Below, piece by piece: positions 1-5,592 of a DNA stretch of 6,752 nucleotides. The notes beneath the pieces were generated by a model. It was not told the origin of the DNA and made no database searches. It worked only from the letters and a program-made list of their open reading frames with translations. Origin of the DNA: Gammaproteobacteria bacterium (lineage in GTDB: Bacteria > Pseudomonadota > Gammaproteobacteria > GCA-001735895); assembly GCA_003645435.1 (NCBI GenBank), contig QNFD01000142.1, positions 1 to 6,752 on the forward strand, in the 5' to 3' direction. The stretch's first letter is position 1. Every line of letters begins with the position of its first letter. A program made the position numbers and the translations under genes.

Positions 1-15
1 AGGGAGTTAAAAGTC

Positions 16-36
16 CCCTCTCCCTGAGGGAGAGGG
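16..36. repeat. Perfect GC-rich hairpin, dispersed-repeat (REP-like) type
   Basis: A 9-bp perfect inverted repeat, CCCTCTCCC at 16-24 and GGGAGAGGG at 28-36, flanks a TGA loop. It is followed by CTAGGGTGAGGG at 37-48. From memory, this hairpin plus GGGTGAGGG tail is a recurrent intergenic element in many gammaproteobacterial genomes, which suggests a REP-like repeat or small mobile remnant. It lies about 55 bp past the bhcR stop codon and could also help end that transcript or protect its 3' end. There is no T-run on either side, so it is not a classical intrinsic terminator. Only one copy is visible in the window, so the repeat status is inferred. Confidence 0.5.
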
Positions 37-90
37 CTAGGGTGAGGGTGCATGAAGCGAGCACGAAGGCTTTATATCCGAATCAATAGA

Positions 91-930
91 CTATCCCCGC
101 GGAACCTTCCCGCCTATTGCATTAGTCACTTCGGCGGCGGCCCGCTTCACCATCGGCCCGAGTTTTGCGACAACCTGATCGGGAAATCGTACCGTCGGCC
201 CGGATACTGAAATTCCGGCAACCGCTTCACCGAAGGTATTGTAGATATTCGAGGCCACGCAGCGCATACCCGAATAACGCTCCTCATCGTCGATCGACCA
301 ACCGCGTTTACGGGTTTCTACGAGGTCGGCAAACAGCCGATCAGTTGATGCCAGGGTTTTCGAAGTGAACTCGGGTTGGCCTTTCAATTCCAGAATTTTT
401 TCCACATCCCGGCGAGGCATGTCGGCGAGGAGAGATTTACCGATACCGGATGCGTGCATATGACTGCGAGTACCGGGCCGAAAAAATGCGCGGATGGGAT
501 TGTGGGTTTCAATTTGATCGATAAAAACGACATCACCTTTATCGGCAATACCGAGATTTGCGGTCTCGCCCGTATCTTCCATCAAGCCACGCAATATTTT
601 TCTTGCGGCCTCCACCAGGTTGGTTCTCGCCAGGTAGGTATTGCCGATACGAAACGCTTCGATACCAACCTGCCACTCCTGGGTGGTTTCATCGAATCCG
701 ACAAAGCCGTGCTTCTGTAAAGTGAACAGGAGCCGATGGGTCGAGGAGGGCGGCATATCGGTACGAATTGCCAGGTCGGTCAGGGTGATGTTGCCGACCT
801 GGGCGAGTTCGCGTAACAGGATGAGACCGCGGTCGAGTGCTCGTACCGTGCTCAGTTTAGTATCTGTATCGACCGATCTGGGCCGGCCGCGTGGTCTTTT
901 CTGAACTGGTATTATTCTGTCTTTACTCAT
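91..930 (-). CDS. bhcR: IclR-family transcriptional regulator of the beta-hydroxyaspartate cycle (BhcR-like)
   Basis: This 279-aa protein is predicted to control the divergent bhcABCD operon. Residues about 26-85 form the IclR N-terminal winged helix-turn-helix, with the recognition-helix region MPPSSTHRLLFTLQKHGF near 59-76. Residues about 100-270 form the IclR effector domain, with the family hallmarks HASGIGKSLLA (159-169) and DDEERYSGMRCVASNIYN (214-231, C224). In IclR and its relatives this pocket binds small oxo-acids such as glyoxylate. A basic segment RPRGRP (12-17) before the HTH resembles an AT-hook core. In Paracoccus, the homologue binds the bhc promoter and glyoxylate weakens that binding; its action there is reported as activation. 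The start at 930 is chosen because the HTH is complete and upstream DNA is AT-rich and non-coding; no strong Shine-Dalgarno is visible. Family assignment is very secure. The BhcR name rests on its position next to the cycle genes, and no effector is proven here. Confidence 0.9.
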   Translation of the reverse strand: MSKDRIIPVQKRPRGRPRSVDTDTKLSTVRALDRGLILLRELAQVGNITLTDLAIRTDMPPSSTHRLLFTLQKHGFVGFDETTQEWQVGIEAFRIGNTYLARTNLVEAARKILRGLMEDTGETANLGIADKGDVVFIDQIETHNPIRAFFRPGTRSHMHASGIGKSLLADMPRRDVEKILELKGQPEFTSKTLASTDRLFADLVETRKRGWSIDDEERYSGMRCVASNIYNTFGEAVAGISVSGPTVRFPDQVVAKLGPMVKRAAAEVTNAIGGKVPRG

Positions 931-971
931 TTTTACACCGGCTATCCGCCTTTTAGTCTCCCGATCAGGTG

Positions 972-1000
972 AAATTAAAATTCCTGAAATTAATTTACAA
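972..1000 (-). promoter_or_regulatory. Candidate bhcR promoter (weak)
   Basis: On the minus strand, TTGTAA (plus coordinates 995-1000) is followed after 17 bases by TAATTT (972-977), about 40 bp upstream of the bhcR start codon. The -35 is fair but the -10 matches the consensus poorly, and such matches are easy to find by chance in AT-rich DNA. It overlaps the palindrome at 987-996, which would fit autoregulation. Confidence 0.3.
985..999. promoter_or_regulatory. Candidate operator, palindrome AAATTAATTT
   Basis: AAATTAATTT at 987-996 is a perfect 10-bp palindrome inside TGAAATTAATTTACA. It loosely resembles the E. coli IclR box (TGGAAATNATTTCCA as I recall it), with one base different in the spacing. 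It lies between the elements of the candidate bhcR promoter, where a bound regulator would block it. In such AT-rich DNA a chance palindrome is possible. Confidence 0.3.
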
Positions 1001-1006
1001 AAATTC

Positions 1007-1023
1007 TGGAAAATAAAAATCCA
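1007..1023. promoter_or_regulatory. Candidate BhcR operator, distal copy (TGGAAAATAA)
   Basis: The site begins with TGGAAAATAA (1007-1016) and ends with ATCCA, so its outer bases TGGA and TCCA are inverted repeats over 17 bp. The same decamer recurs at 1060-1069, 53 bp away and on the same strand. That is close to five helical turns, so both copies face the same side of the DNA. The left half matches the E. coli IclR box. BhcR binding is inferred. Confidence 0.4.
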
Positions 1024-1059
1024 CCGATAATCAATAAGTTAATCATTTAATATTAATAA

Positions 1060-1074
1060 TGGAAAATAATTTCA
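1060..1074. promoter_or_regulatory. Candidate BhcR operator, promoter-proximal copy
   Basis: TGGAAAATAATTTCA is a 15-bp imperfect palindrome with TG..CA ends. It matches the E. coli IclR box both in overall form (TGGAAA, short spacer, ATTTC) and in length. It ends 6 bp before the -35 element of the bhcA promoter, a position suited to an activator touching RNA polymerase rather than to a blocking repressor. It shares the decamer TGGAAAATAA with the site at 1007. Confidence 0.5.
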
Positions 1075-1080
1075 GAAAAA

Positions 1081-1108
1081 TTGAAAAATATTATAGATCA
1101 TTTATATT
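1081..1108 (+). promoter_or_regulatory. Candidate sigma70 promoter of bhcABCD
   Basis: TTGAAA (1081-1086) is followed after 16 bases by TATATT (1103-1108). Both hexamers are close to the sigma70 consensus, and transcription would start near 1115, leaving a leader of about 25 nt. AT-rich DNA upstream could serve as an UP element. The leader ends with AAGGA (1130-1134), a good ribosome binding site 6 nt before the bhcA start. No start-site data are available. Confidence 0.55.
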
Positions 1109-1140
1109 AGATCCAACATCAATATAGATAAGGAAAAACC

Positions 1141-2331
1141 ATGACCGGCCAGAACCCTGTTTTTATTCCAGGCCCAACGAATATTCCCGATCGCCTGCGC
1201 GCCGCGATGAACGTTCAGACATGCGATCACCGCGCGCCAGATTTTGTAGAGTTTCTTTTGCCCTTGCTTGAAGACCTGAAAAAAGTGTTTAAAACTGAAA
1301 CCGGCAGGGTTATTACCTTTCCGGCGAGTGGCACCGGCGGTTGGGAAGCGTCGATTACGAATACGCTTTCACCCGGAGACAAGGTACTGGCGGCGCGTTT
1401 CGGTATGTTCTCTCAGCGTTGGATTGATATGTGCCAACGACTCAATCTTGATGTAGAAATCATCGAGTGTGATTGGGGAACCGGTGCACCTGCCGAACGT
1501 TATGCTGAGCGATTGGCAGCCGACGGTAAACATGAAATCAAGGCGGTGCTGGTAACCCATAATGAAACCGCGACGGGCGTCAGGAGCGATGTTGGTGCCG
1601 TACGCAAGGCGATGGATGCGTCAAATCATCCCGCGATGCTGTATGTCGACTGTGTTAGTTCGCTCGCCTCGATGGATTTTCGCATGGATGAGTGGGGTGT
1701 GGACCTGGCCGTATCCGGTTCGCAAAAGGGTTTTATGCTGGCGACCGGTATGACGATTGTCGGTGTCAGCCAGAAGGCTATGGCTGCTTGTGATACCGCA
1801 ACTTGCCCACGCGTATTTTTTGATTTCGGTGATATGGCGAAGGCCAACGCTACCGGCGGATATCCCTATACTCCCGCGCTGCCGTTGTTGATGGGCTTAC
1901 GCGAAAGTCTGAAAATGCTGTTTGAAGAAGGTCTGGATAATGTTTTTGCACGCCACTTCCGTATCGCCGAGGGTGTACGCAGGGCGATCCAGGCCTGGGG
2001 TCTGAGTCTCTGCGCGGTGTCTCCCGATCTTTATTCCGATACCGTCAGCGCCATCTACGTGCCTGAAGGCTTCGATAGCGATGTGCTTACCAATCACGCC
2101 TTCGATAAGTACCGAGTTTCCTTCGGTGTCGGCCTGGGTGCAATGGCCGGTAAGGCATTTCGGATCGGCCATCTCGGATCCATGACCGATGTCATGGCGT
2201 TATCGGGTATTGCCGCGATTGAGATGGCGATGAAAGATCTCGATTATCCGGTCGAACTCGGATCGGGTGTCTCGGCTGCACAAGAGTACTACCGTAGTAG
2301 CACCAGTATTGCGCAATCTCAGGCTGCCTGA
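1141..2331 (+). CDS. bhcA: Aspartate-glyoxylate aminotransferase (BhcA)
   Basis: This cytoplasmic, PLP-dependent class V aminotransferase (fold type I) is assigned the step L-aspartate + glyoxylate to oxaloacetate + glycine, which releases the cycle product and supplies glycine to BhcC. The 396-aa length is normal for the alanine/serine-glyoxylate aminotransferase group. Visible features are the N-terminal GPTNIP (11-16), the cofactor-phosphate region SGTGGWEA (63-70), THNETATGV (139-147), YVDCVSSLAS (168-177) with D170 expected to bind the pyridine nitrogen, and SGSQKGFM (192-199) with K196 the Schiff-base lysine. The C-terminal RIGHLG (341-346) is expected to hold the substrate carboxylate. 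A clear AAGGA site supports the start. Sequence alone would allow a serine- or alanine-glyoxylate aminotransferase; the specific call rests on the bhcB, bhcC and bhcD genes directly downstream. Confidence 0.93.
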   Translation: MTGQNPVFIPGPTNIPDRLRAAMNVQTCDHRAPDFVEFLLPLLEDLKKVFKTETGRVITFPASGTGGWEASITNTLSPGDKVLAARFGMFSQRWIDMCQRLNLDVEIIECDWGTGAPAERYAERLAADGKHEIKAVLVTHNETATGVRSDVGAVRKAMDASNHPAMLYVDCVSSLASMDFRMDEWGVDLAVSGSQKGFMLATGMTIVGVSQKAMAACDTATCPRVFFDFGDMAKANATGGYPYTPALPLLMGLRESLKMLFEEGLDNVFARHFRIAEGVRRAIQAWGLSLCAVSPDLYSDTVSAIYVPEGFDSDVLTNHAFDKYRVSFGVGLGAMAGKAFRIGHLGSMTDVMALSGIAAIEMAMKDLDYPVELGSGVSAAQEYYRSSTSIAQSQAA

Positions 2332-2346
2332 GGGGAAAGTGAAGTC

Positions 2347-3345
2347 ATGCCTAAAACGAAACCATTGTATACCATGTCCAGTACCAACCAGCTCTACATC
2401 CCGACTTTTGAGGATGTGAAAGCAGCGCATAAACGGATCGCGCCTTATATTCATCGCACCCCGGTATTGACCTCAAGCTATTTCAATAATCTCAGCGGTG
2501 CGGAGTTGTTTTTCAAATGCGAAAATTTCCAGAAAGCGGGTGTTTTTAAGGTACGCGGCGCCTGCAATGCAGTATTTGGCCTGTCGGATGAAAAGGCAGC
2601 AAAAGGCGTCGCAACTCATTCATCGGGTAATCACGCACTGTCACTGAGTTATGCCGCGGGACGTCGAGGCATCCAGGCTACCGTGGTGATGCCCCGCACC
2701 GCACCCGAGGCGAAGAAGGCCGCGGTGCGAGGTTATGGCGGCGAGGTACTCGAATGTGAACCCTCGACTGCCGTACGTGAGGAAATGCTGAATGAATTAG
2801 TCGCAAGAACCGGCGCTGATTTTGTTCATCCCTACAATGACCATCGGGTCATCGCCGGGCAGGGCACCTGTTCACTCGAACTTTACCAGGATATTGAATC
2901 GCTCGATGCAATAGTCGCACCGATTGGCGGCGGTGGCATGATTTCGGGTACTTGTCTGACCATGTCTAACCTGTCACCAGAGACAGCTATTTATGCAGCA
3001 GAACCCAAAAATGCAGATGATGCTTATCGATCATTTCACGCGGGCGAAATAATCGAAGACGATTCACCGCAGACCGTTGCCGACGGGCTCAAGGTAAGCC
3101 TGCGTCCGCGCACCTGGCATTTTGTCTCGAAGTATGTGACTGATATTTTGCTCGCAACCGAAGAAGAAATCATCGAGGCGATGTACCTCACCTGGCAGCG
3201 CATGAAAATTGTTATCGAACCGAGCAGCGCCGTGCCGCTGGCGACCATACTCAAGAATAAACCACTGTTTGAAGGGAAACGCGTCGGCGTAATCCTGACC
3301 GGCGGCAACGTGGACCTTAAAAAACTTCCCTGGATGAATTCCTGA
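2347..3345 (+). CDS. bhcB: beta-Hydroxyaspartate dehydratase (BhcB)
   Basis: This fold type II PLP enzyme of the threonine dehydratase/serine racemase family is assigned removal of water from beta-hydroxyaspartate to give iminosuccinate, the substrate of BhcD. The 332 residues contain FKVRGA (67-72) with Schiff-base K68, the SSGNH loop (92-96), the phosphate-binding GGGGM (194-198), EPKNADDA (219-226) where E219, A223 and D225 fit the Mg-binding triad of serine racemase, EPSSA (291-295) and TGGN (318-321). There is no C-terminal ACT domain, unlike biosynthetic threonine deaminase. It starts 15 bp after bhcA. GGGGA at 2332-2336 lies rather far (10 nt) from this start. An in-frame ATG at 2374 (M10) would give a protein nearer to the usual N-terminus, but it has no visible ribosome binding site. 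Threonine dehydratase is the main alternative and is disfavoured by context. Confidence 0.92.
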   Translation: MPKTKPLYTMSSTNQLYIPTFEDVKAAHKRIAPYIHRTPVLTSSYFNNLSGAELFFKCENFQKAGVFKVRGACNAVFGLSDEKAAKGVATHSSGNHALSLSYAAGRRGIQATVVMPRTAPEAKKAAVRGYGGEVLECEPSTAVREEMLNELVARTGADFVHPYNDHRVIAGQGTCSLELYQDIESLDAIVAPIGGGGMISGTCLTMSNLSPETAIYAAEPKNADDAYRSFHAGEIIEDDSPQTVADGLKVSLRPRTWHFVSKYVTDILLATEEEIIEAMYLTWQRMKIVIEPSSAVPLATILKNKPLFEGKRVGVILTGGNVDLKKLPWMNS

Positions 3346-3363
3346 ATTAATTGGAGAAACGCA

Positions 3364-4518
3364 ATGAATGCAATCAATAAAGCCGCCGATTTTGTCGTTG
3401 GCCTGAATATCCCGGCCGAGATCGGTATGGACGCGGAAGACATCTGTACGCCCGCGCTGATCGTCGACCTCGACGCTTTTGAGCACAACATCGAAGTCAT
3501 GCAACAGTACATAGTGGAACATGGCCTGCGTCACCGTGCCCATGCAAAAACCCACAAGTCGGTTGATATCGCGCTTTACCAGATCGAACATGGTGGTGCC
3601 TGCGGCGTTTGCTGCCAGAAGGTTTCCGAGGCCGAGGCGATGGTTGCCGGCGGCGTAAAAGATGTGCTGGTTTCCAACCAGGTTGTCGATCGCAGGAAAA
3701 TCAACCGCCTCGCAATGATGGCAAAAAAGGCGCGAACCCTGGTCTGTGTCGATGATGCGGGCAATATCGATGATCTTTCCGCTGCCGCGGTGAAACACGG
3801 GGTGACGATTGAGTGCCTGGTCGAGATCGACTGTGGCGCCGGGCGCTGTGGCGTGCAATGGGGAGATCCCGTGGTCGCCCTCGCAAAAAAGATCGCTGCC
3901 AGTGATGGCTTGAAATTTTCCGGCCTCCAGGCTTACCAGGGTGCCGCCCAGCACGTGCACGAATTTGAGGAACGCAAGGGCAAGATTGATACCGCGATTA
4001 AGCAGGTGGCCGATACCGTCGAAATGCTGAAAGCCGAAGGTCTCGAATGTGACATCATCGGCGGCGCCGGTACCGGCTCTTACTACTTTGAGGGAACCTC
4101 GGGTGTCTACAACGAAATGCAGTGTGGTTCCTACATATTCATGGATGCCGATTATCAACGCGTAAAAGATGATAAGGGTGGAAACATCTCTGAATTTCAG
4201 AATAGCCTGTTTATCTGGACATCCATCATGTCAAAGGCTAAAGCTGACAAGGCTATCTGCGACGCGGGCCTGAAGGCGCAAAGTGTCGATTCGGGTTTAC
4301 CCGTGATCTTCGGGCGTAGCGATATCGAATACATCAAATGCGCCGACGAGCATGGTGTAATTTCCGATCCTGACGGCAGCCTGAAACTCAATGACAAGTT
4401 AAAGCTGGTTCCGGGCCACTGCGATCCGACCTGCAATGTCTACGACTGGTATGTCGGAGTGCGTAACGGCAAGGTCGAATGTCTGTGGCCGGTGTCGGCA
4501 CGCGGGATGGCATTCTAA
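3364..4518 (+). CDS. bhcC: beta-Hydroxyaspartate aldolase (BhcC)
   Basis: This PLP enzyme of the D-threonine aldolase/alanine racemase-like fold III group is assigned the carbon-carbon bond step glycine + glyoxylate to beta-hydroxyaspartate. The 384-aa protein has the N-terminal TIM-barrel signature RAHAKTHKS (58-66), where K62 aligns with the PLP lysine of D-threonine aldolases. It also has EIDCGAGRCGV (154-164), the phosphate-binding GGAGTGSYY (233-241), and PGHCDPTCN (350-358), where H352 and D354 match the divalent-metal ligands of the family. The C-terminal beta domain is complete, ending in WPVSARGMAF. GGAGA (3353-3357) lies 6 nt before the ATG, the best ribosome binding site inside the operon. 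It begins 18 bp after bhcB and overlaps bhcD by one base. D-threonine aldolase or 3-hydroxy-D-aspartate aldolase are the alternatives; the complete pathway around it decides. Confidence 0.92.
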   Translation: MNAINKAADFVVGLNIPAEIGMDAEDICTPALIVDLDAFEHNIEVMQQYIVEHGLRHRAHAKTHKSVDIALYQIEHGGACGVCCQKVSEAEAMVAGGVKDVLVSNQVVDRRKINRLAMMAKKARTLVCVDDAGNIDDLSAAAVKHGVTIECLVEIDCGAGRCGVQWGDPVVALAKKIAASDGLKFSGLQAYQGAAQHVHEFEERKGKIDTAIKQVADTVEMLKAEGLECDIIGGAGTGSYYFEGTSGVYNEMQCGSYIFMDADYQRVKDDKGGNISEFQNSLFIWTSIMSKAKADKAICDAGLKAQSVDSGLPVIFGRSDIEYIKCADEHGVISDPDGSLKLNDKLKLVPGHCDPTCNVYDWYVGVRNGKVECLWPVSARGMAF

Positions 4519-5483
4519 TGCTTATCGTAACCGAGGATACCTGCAAGCAGGTGATAGGGCGCGGCGATTCTTTTCAGGCGGTAGAAGCTGTTTTTGCCGC
4601 GATGGCAAAGGGTGATGCCTGGAATTTCCCGGTCGTTCGCGAGGCGATCGGATATGCCGATGCACTCTATGGCTTTAAATCTGGTTTTGATCGGGCCGGT
4701 CTTTCACTCGGCGTAAAGTCGGGCGGTTACTGGCCGGGTAACAGCAAAAAGGGACTGACCAATCACCAGTCCACGGTGTTCCTGTTTGACCCGGATAGCG
4801 GGCAGCTACAGGCGCTGGTCGGTGGTAATTATCTGACCGCGGTACGGACCGCCGCGTCCAGCTCGGTATCGATTGCCCATCTGTCACGCAAGGATGCCAG
4901 GGTACTCGGTATGGTCGGCGCTGGACATCAGTCCACCTTTCAGTTGAGGGCAGCACTCGAGCAGCGAGATTTTGGAAAAGTAATTGGCTGGAATCTGCAT
5001 AAGGACGACTTATCTAAACTACAGGCGATAGCCGAGGAAAACGGGCTGCCTTTCGAAGCGGTCGAACGCGAGCAACTTGCGGCAGAAGCCGATGTCATTA
5101 TCACCATTACCTCGGCACATGAATCGCTAATCATGAAGGACTGGGTAAAACCCGGTGTGCATATCGCCTGCATGGGAACCGACACTAAAGGCAAGCAGGA
5201 AGTCGATCCGGAGCTGGTGGCGATGGCCACCGTATTCACCGACGAAATCGCACAATCCGTAACCATCGGTGAGACCCAGCATGCGATTGCCGGCGGATTA
5301 ATCAGCGAAGACGATATCACCGCGATCGGCGATGTCATCAATGGTGATCATCCCGGGCGTAGCAGCGATACCGAAGTCACCCTGTTTGATGGCACAGGTG
5401 TTGGATTGCAGGATCTGGCGGTTGCCTCCGCAGCGGCAAAACTGGCGGTAGAGCAGGGCATGGCGCAGCAGGTTGAGCTTTGA
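4518..5483 (+). CDS. bhcD: Iminosuccinate reductase (BhcD), ornithine cyclodeaminase/mu-crystallin family
   Basis: This 321-aa enzyme is assigned NAD(P)H-dependent reduction of iminosuccinate to L-aspartate, which regenerates the amino donor used by BhcA. It has the ornithine cyclodeaminase/mu-crystallin fold: GVKSGGY (65-71) with the conserved lysine K67, TAVRTAA (107-113) with R110, a Rossmann dinucleotide-binding loop GMVGAGHQS (131-139), IACMGTD (216-222), and FDGTGVGLQDLA (290-301) with D291. The start at 4518 forms TAATG with the bhcC stop codon, which implies translational coupling. An in-frame ATG at 4479 would add 13 residues read from inside bhcC that do not look like family sequence, so it is rejected. 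Family relatives include alanine dehydrogenase and ornithine cyclodeaminase; the role here comes from the operon. Confidence 0.92.
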   Translation: MLIVTEDTCKQVIGRGDSFQAVEAVFAAMAKGDAWNFPVVREAIGYADALYGFKSGFDRAGLSLGVKSGGYWPGNSKKGLTNHQSTVFLFDPDSGQLQALVGGNYLTAVRTAASSSVSIAHLSRKDARVLGMVGAGHQSTFQLRAALEQRDFGKVIGWNLHKDDLSKLQAIAEENGLPFEAVEREQLAAEADVIITITSAHESLIMKDWVKPGVHIACMGTDTKGKQEVDPELVAMATVFTDEIAQSVTIGETQHAIAGGLISEDDITAIGDVINGDHPGRSSDTEVTLFDGTGVGLQDLAVASAAAKLAVEQGMAQQVEL

Positions 5484-5592
5484 TTGTTTGTTTTGGTTTG
5501 CAGCCCTGATGGGAGCTTAGACGATTGCGAGATCGCCTCTTTCTCCTTTTATGAACCCGAAGGGAAGATATCCCGAGGGGGCTGGCGCAGGA
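5484..5592. other. Convergent intergenic stretch, no clear terminator
   Basis: These 109 bp lie between the stop codons of bhcD and the convergent phosphatase/nuclease-fold gene. Only small inverted repeats are present (GCGA/TCGC at 5527-5536 and GGGA/TCCC at 5562-5574). Neither gives a stable stem followed by a T-run, so no intrinsic terminator is called for either gene. A pyrimidine-rich run follows at about 5537-5550. Confidence 0.5.

Larger units (their letters stand above)
931..1140. promoter_or_regulatory. AT-rich divergent bhcR/bhcA control region
   Basis: This 210-bp non-coding stretch separates the divergent bhcR and bhcA start codons. It is far richer in A and T than the flanking genes, especially from about 970 to 1135. 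It contains a good sigma70-like promoter for bhcA, a weaker candidate promoter for bhcR, two copies of TGGAAAATAA and a perfect 10-bp palindrome. The layout is typical of an IclR-type regulator controlling itself and a divergent catabolic operon. Confidence 0.85.

Noticed and set aside
376..720. 114-codon plus-strand frame inside bhcR
   Set aside because: It is antisense to the conserved IclR effector domain and has no family resemblance.
3036..3512. 158-codon minus-strand frame over the bhcB-bhcC junction
   Set aside because: It is antisense to conserved coding sequence, has no ribosome binding site and has no recognisable protein features.
3064..4158. Long 364-codon open frame on the minus strand across bhcB and bhcC
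   Set aside because: It lies fully antisense to two genes with intact motifs, and its translation shows no domain. It is a codon-usage shadow of bhcC.
4479..4517. Upstream in-frame ATG that would lengthen bhcD by 13 residues
   Set aside because: The extra residues are read out of frame from the end of bhcC and do not resemble the family N-terminus. The TAATG start fits better.
5527..5574. Small inverted repeats as a bidirectional terminator between bhcD and the EEP gene
   Set aside because: The stems are only 4 bp and no T-run follows on either strand.
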